A stretch of 44,946 nt of DNA from positions 1-44,946 of the forward strand of contig CAMAPO010000009.1 of the NCBI GenBank assembly GCA_945860245.1, in the 5' to 3' direction. A program made the position numbers and the translations under genes. The stretch is from Bifidobacterium breve (lineage in GTDB: Bacteria; Actinomycetota; Actinomycetes; Nanopelagicales; Nanopelagicaceae). Positions 16,359 to 24,072 of the stretch are shown here, piece after piece; position 1 is the first letter of the stretch; the number at the start of each line of letters is the position of its first letter. Under the pieces are notes generated by a model, which searched no databases, was not told the DNA's origin, and saw nothing but the letters and a program-made list of their open reading frames with translations.

Positions 16359-17423
16359 ATGGCAAAGCTTTTCTCACGCCGCACTGCAGCAATTGTTGCT
16401 GTAGCCGCAGCGTCAATGCTCGTGCTATCTGCATGTTCAAATAGCGATGAAGCCAGCGACAAAGTTGCTGTTTCACTAATTACAAAAGATCAGTCAAACC
16501 CATTCTTCGTTGCAATGATCAAGGGTGCTACTGCTAAGGCAGAAGAACTCGGCGTAGATCTAACGGTTACATCTGGAGTAGATGAATCAGATTACGCAGG
16601 TCAGATCGCAGCGGTTGAAAACGCAATTTCTGCAAAGCACGCTGGTATCTTGATCGTTCCAGTATCAACAGAAGTTAACGCAGCAATCACCAAGGCCCGC
16701 GAAGCTGGTCTATACGTAATTGCCCTTGACACAGCACCAGATCCTGCTGACATCGTTGACATCACCTTCGCAACAGATAACCGTGAAGCTGGTCTCTTAA
16801 TCGGTCAGTGGACAGCTGCAAAGCTTGCTGGCAAGAAGGCAACAATTGCACTTCTCGACATCTTCGATGACCGCATTGTGTCTGTTGACTACATGCGCGA
16901 TAACGGATTCCTTGCAGGTATGGGAATTGATGTTAAGGATCCAAACGTCATGGGTGACGAAGACAAGAAGGGCAAGTACTCAGGCGGAGATTACGAGATC
17001 GTTGGAAACGTAGCGACAGGCGCTAACGAAGACGGCGGCCGTACAGGTCTTGAGCAACTTCTTGCTAAGAACAAGAACATCAACGTTGTTTACACAATCA
17101 ACGAGCCAACAGCAATCGGTGCTTGTGCTGCAGCAGCTGCTGCTGGCGTAAAGATCGATGTAATGGTTTCTGTTGACGGTGGCGGCGCTGGTATCGGTGC
17201 TGTTAAGTCAGGTTGCATCAATGCAACTTCACAGCAGTACCCATTGTTGATGGCTGATCTTGGTGTTCAGGCTATCTACGACATCGTGAAGAACGGTACA
17301 AAGCCAACTACTTCAGAAGGCCTTGACTTCTTCAACACCGGCGTTAAGTTGATTACTGATGACCCACAAGATGGAGTTCCATCAGAGACAACTGAATACG
17401 GTCTAGCAAACGCTTGGGGTTAA
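16359..17423 (+). CDS. ABC sugar transporter substrate-binding lipoprotein (RbsB/FrcB type)
   Basis: A 354-residue periplasmic-binding-protein-like lipoprotein of the ribose/fructose family (Peripla_BP_4). The signal peptide has a basic n-region (KLFSRR), a hydrophobic core and the lipobox LSAC at residues 23-26, so the mature protein should be lipid-anchored outside the membrane. The first lobe begins VAVSLITKDQSNPFFVAMIKGA, as in RbsB, and VVYTINEPTAIG and VMVSVDGGGAG are the second-lobe strands. AGGAGG (16344-16349) 9 nt before the ATG is the best ribosome-binding site in the window, and a strong terminator after the gene suggests it is made in excess over the permease. The ligand is unknown; proximity to the apionate genes makes apiose or a related pentose a candidate. 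Confidence 0.88.
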   Translation: MAKLFSRRTAAIVAVAAASMLVLSACSNSDEASDKVAVSLITKDQSNPFFVAMIKGATAKAEELGVDLTVTSGVDESDYAGQIAAVENAISAKHAGILIVPVSTEVNAAITKAREAGLYVIALDTAPDPADIVDITFATDNREAGLLIGQWTAAKLAGKKATIALLDIFDDRIVSVDYMRDNGFLAGMGIDVKDPNVMGDEDKKGKYSGGDYEIVGNVATGANEDGGRTGLEQLLAKNKNINVVYTINEPTAIGACAAAAAAGVKIDVMVSVDGGGAGIGAVKSGCINATSQQYPLLMADLGVQAIYDIVKNGTKPTTSEGLDFFNTGVKLITDDPQDGVPSETTEYGLANAWG

Positions 17424-17460
17424 CCCTTGCTCTTTAGTGAATAACTAAAGAAGAGTGTTG

Positions 17461-17495
17461 AAAAAGGGCGGCTGCTTCGGCAGTCGCCCTTTTTT
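17461..17495 (+). terminator. Strong intrinsic terminator between binding protein and permease
   Basis: A long GC-rich stem (AAAAAGGGCGGCTGC pairing with GCAGTCGCCCTTTTTT, one mismatch) closes a TTCG tetraloop and ends in six Ts. A weaker AT-rich hairpin (17430-17455) precedes it. Located in mid-operon, it would make most transcripts stop after the binding-protein gene, with read-through for permease and ATPase. Confidence 0.9.
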
Positions 17496-17609
17496 AACTA
17501 AAACGGCAGTTGTAATAAGGTTTTAGCACTAGGGTTCGGCTACCTAGCGGTAAACAAAGAAGTAGAGAAAAATTAATATCCGTAAATTTACACTTCGAAA
17601 GGATCACAA

Positions 17610-18653
17610 GTGAGTCAAGATACGGCCACATACGATGCAGCGGCAGAGTTTCATGACCGCGCATCTCTTAGCCAAAAAGCGCAAGCACTCCTACATAAAT
17701 ATCCATGGCTGAGCTCGACAATGGTGCTAGTTGTAGCATCGATAATCTTTAGTTTTTTCAATGAAAACTTTTTAACACCATCTAACTTCTCACTTATCCT
17801 TCAACAAGTAGCGATCGTTGGCGCAGTAGCCGCCGGACAGACGCTAATTATTTTAACTGCCGGTATCGACCTTTCTTGTGGCGCTATCGCAGTCTTTTCA
17901 TCAATGACGATGGCGAAGTTAGTTCAAGGAACACCTGGCGAAGGTGAACCAGTCGGCTGGGCTATCTGGTTAGCATTCCCAGCCGGACTACTTGTCGGCA
18001 TGCTCGGAGGCGCAATAAATGGCTTCTTAGTAACAAAGGTGAAATTGCCACCGTTTATCGTGACCTTGGGTACTTACAATGTATTCCTTGCGCTGACTCT
18101 GACCTTAACTAAGGGAACTGTTCCTTCAATTGAGATGGATCCATTCCTATTAACACTTGGTCACTATGTAAATCTCGGACCATTCCGAGTCACAACGGGC
18201 GTTCTCTTTATGTTCGCGATGTATATGGTCTTGGCCTTCGTTCTGCGTTACACCTCGTGGGGACGCCACGTATACGCAGTCGGTGATGATATTGATGCCG
18301 CGCGCTTGGCAGGTATCTCAGTTAACCGCGTTCTAATGAGCGTTTACATGGTTGCCGGTCTTACCTTCGCACTCGCAGCTTGGATCGTAATTGGCCGCGT
18401 AACAGTGGCCAGCCCAAATACCGGTGGCGATCTAAACCTTGATGCGATCACTGCGGTAGTTATTGGCGGAACATCGCTATTCGGTGGCCGAGGAACAATC
18501 TTTGGTTCGCTAATCGGAGCGATAATCGTGGGTGTTTTCCGTAATGGTCTAACACTTGCTGGTGTGGATCTTTATTACCAGCTCCTTGCAATCGGACTTC
18601 TTATTATCTTCGCGGTCTCTGTTGACCAGTGGATCAGAAAGGCACGCAAATGA
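17610..18653 (+). CDS. ABC sugar transporter permease (RbsC/FrcC type)
   Basis: A 347-residue inner-membrane permease of the branched-chain-amino-acid/ribose permease family, with an unusually long cytoplasmic N-terminus (about 35 residues) followed by about nine hydrophobic segments. Seen: GQTLIILTAGIDLSCGA near residue 78, the conserved RbsC-type block with the Asp, PPFIVTLGT near 148, and GDDIDAARLAGISVNRV near 225, which corresponds to the EAA-like coupling loop that contacts the ATPase. The start is GTG 17610 with GAAAGGA about 6 nt upstream. It overlaps the ATPase gene by 4 nt (ATGA) and follows the binding-protein gene after a terminator. Confidence 0.9.
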   Translation: MSQDTATYDAAAEFHDRASLSQKAQALLHKYPWLSSTMVLVVASIIFSFFNENFLTPSNFSLILQQVAIVGAVAAGQTLIILTAGIDLSCGAIAVFSSMTMAKLVQGTPGEGEPVGWAIWLAFPAGLLVGMLGGAINGFLVTKVKLPPFIVTLGTYNVFLALTLTLTKGTVPSIEMDPFLLTLGHYVNLGPFRVTTGVLFMFAMYMVLAFVLRYTSWGRHVYAVGDDIDAARLAGISVNRVLMSVYMVAGLTFALAAWIVIGRVTVASPNTGGDLNLDAITAVVIGGTSLFGGRGTIFGSLIGAIIVGVFRNGLTLAGVDLYYQLLAIGLLIIFAVSVDQWIRKARK

Positions 18654-19444
18654 GTAAGTCACCAATTCTTCAAGCAGTTGGGCTAACTAAGTCCTACGGT
18701 CGCGTCGTCGCACTTGATGGCTCAGATCTAGAACTATTTCCAGGTGAAGTTCTCGCAGTAGTCGGCGATAACGGAGCTGGTAAATCGACCATGATTAAAT
18801 GCTTATCTGGTGCTGAAATTGCTGATGAAGGTCAGATAATTCTTGATGGCCAACAAATGTCATTTAAGCGACCACAAGATGGGCGTCATGCCGGAATCGA
18901 AACTGTGTACCAGACACTTGCTGTTGCACCGGCTCTCGATATCGCATCGAATCTCTTTCTCGGTCGTGAAATGCGCAAGAAAGGTCCACTCGGCTCTGTT
19001 CTTCGTATGATCGATAGCTCTGGAATGCGCAAGGCTGCTAAAGAACATATCTCAGCCCTTGGTATCGGAACAATTCAGAACATCACACAGGCTGTAGAAA
19101 CACTTTCTGGTGGACAGCGTCAAGCAGTTGCCGTTGCTCGCGCTGCGGCGTTCGGTCAGAAATTAATCATCCTTGATGAGCCAACAGCGGCTCTTGGTGT
19201 TCGTGAGTCACGTCAGGTACTCAAGTTAATCGAGTCTCTTCGTGATCGCGGTATGCCAGTTATCTTGATCTCACACAACATGCCTCAGGTCTTTGAAGTT
19301 GCAGATCGCATCCAGATTCAACGCCTCGGAAAGCGTGCTGCTGTAGTTACCCCAAAGAGCCACAGCATGAACGATGTTGTTGCGATTATGACTGGCGCTA
19401 TGACAGTCGATAAGAAAGACCAAGCACTCAAATCAGTTCGCTAA
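18650..19444 (+). CDS. ABC sugar transporter ATPase, single-domain (FrcA type)
   Basis: A 264-residue ATP-binding subunit. I chose ATG 18650, which overlaps the permease stop (ATGA), rather than a TTG 21 bases upstream inside the permease gene. Walker A is GDNGAGKS near residue 38, the signature motif is LSGGQRQAVAVARA near 144, and Walker B is KLIILDEPTAAL near 165, with the H-loop His in LISHNMPQV. Ribose importers of RbsA type have two fused ATPase domains (about 500 residues); this protein has one, as in FrcA of fructose importers, so a homodimer should power the permease. The GMC oxidoreductase follows after 27 nt. Confidence 0.9.
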   Translation: MSKSPILQAVGLTKSYGRVVALDGSDLELFPGEVLAVVGDNGAGKSTMIKCLSGAEIADEGQIILDGQQMSFKRPQDGRHAGIETVYQTLAVAPALDIASNLFLGREMRKKGPLGSVLRMIDSSGMRKAAKEHISALGIGTIQNITQAVETLSGGQRQAVAVARAAAFGQKLIILDEPTAALGVRESRQVLKLIESLRDRGMPVILISHNMPQVFEVADRIQIQRLGKRAAVVTPKSHSMNDVVAIMTGAMTVDKKDQALKSVR

Positions 19445-19471
19445 TCTCCAAGTAAAAATAGAAGTAAAACA

Positions 19472-20965
19472 ATGGCCGCTCCGATTCGCATTGAATCGGA
19501 TGTGGTCATTGTTGGTTCTGGGATGGGCGGCGCGACAACTGCTTTTGCGCTGGCAAATAAAGGTGTAAAGACGCTGGTTTTAGAACGTGGTGAAAGGATG
19601 CCACGCGAACCAGAGAATTGGTCTCCTTCAGAAATCTTTATGAAGACTCGATACAAGCCCAATGAGAAATGGCTTGATGAGAAGAATAAAGAGTTTGTCC
19701 CTGGCGTTCATTACTTCGTCGGCGGAAATAGCAAAGTTTATGGAGCATCACTGCCCCGTTTTAGCCGCTTCGATTTCACAGTTATCAAGCACCAAGAAGG
19801 AACTTCACCTGCCTGGCCTTTTACATATGAAGATTTAGAGCCCTATTACTACGGCGCCGAAGAGCTATACCGAGTCCACGGTGATGCCCAGAATATCTAC
19901 GGCAACGATCGCAAGAGGCCATTTCCCTATCCGGCAATGCAACATGAGCCATATGTAGAAGAGCTTGGAGAGCGCTTACGTAAAGCAGGTGTTAAGCCAC
20001 ATACCAATTCAATGGGTATTGATTTAGGACCAGGCGGAAAATGTATTCGCTGTAAGACCTGCGATGGCTTTGTTTGTAAAATAGATGCCAAGAGCGATGC
20101 CGAGGTCAATGCTCTAAATCCGGCTATTGCAACTGGCCACGTTACTTTAGCGACTTCGGTTCAAGTAAATCGGATTGTTTTATCTGAAGATGGAAAATCA
20201 GTTAGCCACCTTGAGGCAACTCGCAACGGTGAACCGCTTGAGATTTACGGAAAGAACTTTGTTATCTCTGCTGGTTCAGTAAATACTGCAGCGCTATTGC
20301 TGCGATCTGGGGTTGCTAATTCTTCTGATCAAGTTGGCCGCAATTTTATGATGCATAACAATAGCCATATCGCAGCCGTTGATATGCGCCGCAAGAACGA
20401 TGTAACTTTCCAGAAGACACTTTCCTTCACTGATTGGTATCTAGATGGTGGCAAGGGTTATCCACTCGGCGCTGTGCAATTAATCGGAAAAGTTCAAGGC
20501 ATTATGATGAAATCCTTTGCGAAGGTAGTCCCGCTGCCGCTACTTAATTTAATTTCAGACCACAGCGTTGAATTTGTGGTTATGAGCGAAGATCTGCCCC
20601 ACCCCGAAAACCGTGTGACCATCGCTGAAAATGGGGCTATCAAGATCGCCCGTCGCGCAGTTGGAATGAAGACACATATGGAACTCCTGCGCCGTGCTAA
20701 AAAAGTATTACGTAAGGCTGGCTATCAAGGAATCTTTAGACAACCCTTTGATATCTCAATGAACTCGCATCAATGCGGCACAACTGTTGCCGGTCTTGAT
20801 CCCCGCACCAGCGTGGTCGATGGCTACTGCCGCAGCCACGATCATCACAATCTTTATCTGATTGATGGTGGATTCTTCCCATCATCTGCGGCTATGAATC
20901 CAGCGCTGACGATCGCCGCACAAGCGCTGCGCGTTGTTGCCGAATCTGATCTTGCCAAAGTTTAA
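19472..20965 (+). CDS. GMC-family FAD-dependent oxidoreductase
   Basis: A 497-residue glucose-methanol-choline oxidoreductase. Seen: the FAD dinucleotide loop VGSGMGGATTA at residues 13-23, LERGERMP, VGGNSKVYGASL near 88 (GMC signature), and the C-terminal SHQCGTTVAGLDP with the catalytic His/His-Asn region extending to LIDGGFFPSSAAMNPALTIAA. A cluster of four cysteines (CIRCKTCDGFVC, near residue 188) is typical of bacterial sugar/polyol-oxidising GMC enzymes and may bind a metal. No signal peptide is visible, so it should be cytoplasmic. It directly follows the sugar importer and points to oxidation of the imported sugar at C1 or C3. It overlaps the convergent aroE-like gene by 4 nt. Confidence 0.85.
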   Translation: MAAPIRIESDVVIVGSGMGGATTAFALANKGVKTLVLERGERMPREPENWSPSEIFMKTRYKPNEKWLDEKNKEFVPGVHYFVGGNSKVYGASLPRFSRFDFTVIKHQEGTSPAWPFTYEDLEPYYYGAEELYRVHGDAQNIYGNDRKRPFPYPAMQHEPYVEELGERLRKAGVKPHTNSMGIDLGPGGKCIRCKTCDGFVCKIDAKSDAEVNALNPAIATGHVTLATSVQVNRIVLSEDGKSVSHLEATRNGEPLEIYGKNFVISAGSVNTAALLLRSGVANSSDQVGRNFMMHNNSHIAAVDMRRKNDVTFQKTLSFTDWYLDGGKGYPLGAVQLIGKVQGIMMKSFAKVVPLPLLNLISDHSVEFVVMSEDLPHPENRVTIAENGAIKIARRAVGMKTHMELLRRAKKVLRKAGYQGIFRQPFDISMNSHQCGTTVAGLDPRTSVVDGYCRSHDHHNLYLIDGGFFPSSAAMNPALTIAAQALRVVAESDLAKV

Positions 20966-21825
20966 GAAAGACCTAAGACGCGCGTCAGTTCATTATGCAA
21001 ATCTTTGGGATCTACCGCAACACCGGTCCAATACTCAATTGCGATAACCGCTTGGTTTACCACCATCCCTAAACCTTGCAGAGTCTTTGCTCCGCGCTTG
21101 CCAGCTTCGGTAAGAAAATAGGTCTGCGGTGGATTTACGATTACATCGGCCGCCAACATTCCGGGGCGAATTGAGTCAAAGTTAATATCTTGTTGCCCTT
21201 CGGTATTAACCATTCCCATAGAAGTTGAATTAATTACTACTTCGGCGTCCTGCGGAATTTCGTAAGTCTTATTCCACTCCACAAATTCAGCGCTAGCGTT
21301 TGTTTTATCATTTAAAAGCGCAGTTAACTCTTCGCCGCGAGCGCGTGAGCGGTTTACAACATAGAACTTACTTGCACCGGCGAGCGCCAATTCAACGGCG
21401 ATGGCACGTGCCGCACCGCCAGCACCGAGCAGCACAATAGTTTTTCCGGTGGCGGGAGTTATCTCTAGAAATGATTTAAGAAATCCTTTGCCGTCGGTAT
21501 TTTCGCCAATTAACTTGCCGCCTCGATTTACTGCGCAATTGACCGCACCAATCAGTGCAGCCGATTCCCCTAGGCCATCTAAATGCTTTATAACTGCGAC
21601 TTTGTGTGGGATCGAGCAGTTAAAACCCTTCCAATTCATCGCCTTTGCGCCCGCTACAGCCTCTGCCAGCTGGTCAGGGTTCACTTCACAATTGACGTAT
21701 CGATAGTGCAGGTTATTGGCCTTATACGAGGCTTCCACCATTGCAACCGTTGGATTTGAGTCAGAACCTTGCGAGAAACTGCCAGTTAATTCGTGGCGGA
21801 AAGATCCGCCGATATCCATAGTCAT
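20962..21825 (-). CDS. aroE: Shikimate dehydrogenase-like protein
   Basis: A 287-residue NAD(P)-dependent shikimate/quinate dehydrogenase homologue. The N-terminal catalytic domain has GFNCSIPHKVAVIKHLD near residue 73, with the catalytic Lys of the N-V-T-x-P-x-K type motif changed to NCSIPHK, and ENTDGKGF near 108; the cofactor loop GAGGAARAIA is near 135 and NSTSMGM near 210 is the NADP-side motif. Because the N-terminal motif has Ser-Ile where Thr-Val/Ile is usual, and because the gene sits among inositol and sugar-oxidation genes, a catabolic YdiB-like or polyol substrate is possible. Two starts 6 nt apart (ATG 21825 or 21819) cannot be distinguished. It is divergent from the IolE-like gene with a 34-bp gap. 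Confidence 0.75.
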   Translation of the reverse strand: MTMDIGGSFRHELTGSFSQGSDSNPTVAMVEASYKANNLHYRYVNCEVNPDQLAEAVAGAKAMNWKGFNCSIPHKVAVIKHLDGLGESAALIGAVNCAVNRGGKLIGENTDGKGFLKSFLEITPATGKTIVLLGAGGAARAIAVELALAGASKFYVVNRSRARGEELTALLNDKTNASAEFVEWNKTYEIPQDAEVVINSTSMGMVNTEGQQDINFDSIRPGMLAADVIVNPPQTYFLTEAGKRGAKTLQGLGMVVNQAVIAIEYWTGVAVDPKDLHNELTRVLGLS

Positions 21826-21847
21826 GTTCAGACCTTACCGCGCAAGT

Positions 21848-21853
21848 TATGAT
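21848..21853 (+). promoter_or_regulatory. -10-like hexamer of a probable leaderless iolE-like promoter
   Basis: TATGAT, one mismatch from the consensus TATAAT, is separated by six bases (CAGCCA) from the ATG of the IolE-like gene, with no Shine-Dalgarno. The gap to the divergent aroE start is 34 bp. Confidence 0.6.
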
Positions 21854-21859
21854 CAGCCA

Positions 21860-22774
21860 ATGACCGCGACATTTTTACAACGGATCGCATCAGCGCCTAT
21901 TTCTTGGGGAATCTGTGAAGTCCCAGGTTGGGGCGCAATGTTGCCAACAAAACGAGTTCTATCTGAGATGACCAGCCTTGGTTTACCCGCCACAGAACTT
22001 GGTGCACCAGGTTTTTTCTCCGATGATTCAGCAGAACTTAAAGATCAATTAGCAGAATTTAAAATGTCAATGATCGGTGGCTTCACTCCAGTTGTCTTGC
22101 ACGATAAATCGCAAGAAAAAGCCACTATTGATGCGGTACTAAAGACAAGTAAGAAATTTCAAGAGATCGGCGCAACGCACTTGGTTTCATCCCCAGTGCA
22201 AAGTTGGGATTGGGCTAACCCAGAAGAACTGACCAGCGATGAAGTAAAGCAATTCTTTAAAGTTCTTGCCGAAGTAGATCAAATTTGTAAAGATCACGGA
22301 CTTGTTCAAGTAGTCCATCCCCACTTACAGACCGTGGTTGAAACCAAGCGAGATATTGACCGCGTAGTCGAAAACTCAGATGTGATGTGGTGTTTGGATA
22401 CTGGGCATATGACCATCGGTGGCCAAGACACCGTTGAGTTCGCTAAGAAATATTCCAGTCGAGTCGGCCACGTTCACTTAAAAGATGTAAATATGAAATC
22501 TGTGCCACCAGTACTCGCTCGCCAACAGAGCATTATGGAAGGCGTACAGAAGGGTTTATTTACTCCGCTGGGTCAAGGCGATGTCCCAATTCTTGAAACT
22601 ATTCTGGCGCTAGAAAGTGCTGGATACCAAGGTTGGTATGTCATTGAACAAGATGTGGCAATCACCGGTGAAATGCCTGGGCTTGGCGAAGGTCCGATCA
22701 CAGGTATGAAACAATCAGTGGATTATTTACATAACGTTGTTGCACCTGCTGTAGCAAATTTAAAAACCAAATAA
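21860..22774 (+). CDS. iolE: Inosose dehydratase-like TIM barrel (IolE-like)
   Basis: A 304-residue xylose-isomerase-like TIM barrel. The N-terminus IASAPISWGICEVPGWG is characteristic of actinobacterial IolE-type 2-keto-myo-inositol dehydratases, and the metal-binding strands are VVHPHLQTVVE (about residue 158), WCLDTGHMTIGG (about 180) and VGHVHLKDVN (about 205), with WYVIEQD near the end providing the last Glu. I chose ATG 21860, not an upstream in-frame TTG, because the upstream residues lie antisense to aroE and the protein then begins like its family. An IolG-like dehydrogenase follows after 21 nt, which supports the cyclitol pathway. A keto-sugar dehydratase or isomerase acting on a product of the GMC enzyme is the alternative. 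Confidence 0.75.
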   Translation: MTATFLQRIASAPISWGICEVPGWGAMLPTKRVLSEMTSLGLPATELGAPGFFSDDSAELKDQLAEFKMSMIGGFTPVVLHDKSQEKATIDAVLKTSKKFQEIGATHLVSSPVQSWDWANPEELTSDEVKQFFKVLAEVDQICKDHGLVQVVHPHLQTVVETKRDIDRVVENSDVMWCLDTGHMTIGGQDTVEFAKKYSSRVGHVHLKDVNMKSVPPVLARQQSIMEGVQKGLFTPLGQGDVPILETILALESAGYQGWYVIEQDVAITGEMPGLGEGPITGMKQSVDYLHNVVAPAVANLKTK

Positions 22775-22795
22775 GAAAACAAACAGGGAGTAAAA

Positions 22796-23779
22796 GTGTC
22801 TGATATTCGCGTAGGTGTCATCGGTGTAGGAGTCATGGGAGCAGGTCATGCGCGTTATCTGACTGAACATGTAGATGGCGCAGTTGTTACAGCTCTCTTT
22901 GACCTAGATGGCCCACGTATGGATTCATTGGCTAAAGAACTCGGCGCCAAATCAGGTCAAGCCATAAACCAACATGCATCAGTCGAAGCGCTGGTCAGCG
23001 ATTCAAATGTAGATGCGGTCATTATCTGTTCGCCCGATGGACTACACCCTGAACACTTAACTCTTGCCATCAACGCAGGCAAGCACACTCTTTGTGAAAA
23101 GCCGCTCGCGCCTAAATCCGCCGATGCTAAAAAAGTTGCAGATTTAGCAAATGCCTCCGGTTTAAATATCACTCTCGGATTTATGCGCCGCTTCGATCCA
23201 AGTTATATCGAACTTAAGAAGGAAATTGAATCTGGCAAGTACGGCAAAGTACTGCACTTGAGATGTATTTCTCGAAATGTAAGTTCCCCTAGTGCGACAA
23301 CCGCTATGTTGCTAACAAACGTTGCTGTACACGAAGTTGATATTGCTCGTTGGTTGTTGGGCGAAGAATTTGTTTCTATGTCTACTGTTGCAATGAAGCG
23401 CAGCAAATACGCTAATGATCAGTTACAAGATCCGCTTACAGTACTAGCTCATACAAAATCCGGTGTCTTGATGACCATCGATATCGCAGCTAACAGCACA
23501 TACGGTTATGAAGTTCGCATGGAAGCGCTTATGGAGAATGGCTCCCTTGAGATCGATAACCTCGGCGGACTTTCCATCTCATACGATTTCAATCTGCCTG
23601 CCCGCAAACATGGCAAACTTTATGAAAATTGGATGGGTCGTTTTGAACAGGCTTATATAAATGAGCTAACCGCATGGGTTGGTTCAATTAAGACCGGTGT
23701 GCGCCATCCAGATCTTGCAACAGCCAATGATGGTCTTGCCTCATCGATTGCTTGCGAAATGGGCGTTGCTTCGCTTTAA
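22796..23779 (+). CDS. iolG: Inositol 2-dehydrogenase-like Gfo/Idh/MocA oxidoreductase
   Basis: A 327-residue NAD-dependent dehydrogenase. The Rossmann loop GVIGVGVMGAGHARYL is at residues 8-23, CSPDGLHPEH near 81, CEKPLAPKSADAKK near 101 carries the catalytic-site EKP Lys, and GFMRRFDPSY near 128 followed by HEVDIARWLLG (about 182, Asp and His pair) is the pattern of inositol 2-dehydrogenases. The start is GTG 22796 with AGGGAG 5 nt upstream. It lies 21 nt after the IolE-like gene, so oxidation of myo-inositol to 2-keto-inositol and dehydration would be consecutive steps. IolB, IolC and IolD are not in the window. Confidence 0.78.
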   Translation: MSDIRVGVIGVGVMGAGHARYLTEHVDGAVVTALFDLDGPRMDSLAKELGAKSGQAINQHASVEALVSDSNVDAVIICSPDGLHPEHLTLAINAGKHTLCEKPLAPKSADAKKVADLANASGLNITLGFMRRFDPSYIELKKEIESGKYGKVLHLRCISRNVSSPSATTAMLLTNVAVHEVDIARWLLGEEFVSMSTVAMKRSKYANDQLQDPLTVLAHTKSGVLMTIDIAANSTYGYEVRMEALMENGSLEIDNLGGLSISYDFNLPARKHGKLYENWMGRFEQAYINELTAWVGSIKTGVRHPDLATANDGLASSIACEMGVASL

Positions 23780-24063
23780 AGCGCATCCATAACTGTAATC
23801 GTTTCACCAAATACATAATTTGATCCGATCGCCTGCCAGGCTTTGCTGTTCTCGTTAACCATATGTGCATCCCAAGATGGGCGATCGCTCCAGATCTCCC
23901 AAACATTAACTACATCTGGTTTCTGGGTATCGCGATAGATATCAATAAATTCACAACCAGCTTCAGTGCGGATTACCGCAATATGGCTCTTGAGTTTTGA
24001 AACAAACTCATCAAATTGGCCCGGCTTTACATTTACCACTACGAATAAAAATACTTTGCTCAT
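23776..24063 (-). CDS. Antibiotic-biosynthesis-monooxygenase (ABM) domain protein, YgiN-like
   Basis: A 95-residue single-domain dimeric ferredoxin-like alpha/beta barrel protein of the ABM family. Typical features are FVVVNVKPGQFDEFVSKLKSHIAVIRTEAGCEFIDIYRD at the N-terminal half and VVNVWEIWSDRPSWDAHM in the second, where the family has Y/W-E-x-W and the HMxxxH-like region. Known relatives include quinol monooxygenases and L-rhamnose mutarotase-like or LsrG-type epimerases, so a role as an epimerase for a keto-sugar product near the inositol genes is possible. Convergent with the iolG-like gene (4-nt overlap sharing TTAA). It ends 9 nt after the start of the following membrane-protein gene's stop; both are leftward. 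Confidence 0.7.
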   Translation of the reverse strand: MSKVFLFVVVNVKPGQFDEFVSKLKSHIAVIRTEAGCEFIDIYRDTQKPDVVNVWEIWSDRPSWDAHMVNENSKAWQAIGSNYVFGETITVMDAL

Positions 24064-24072
24064 GAGCAGACC

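Noticed and set aside
17529-17547. Inverted repeat CTAGG/CCTAG upstream of the permease gene
   Set aside because: Only five base pairs with a nine-base loop, no U-run; too weak to call a terminator or operator.
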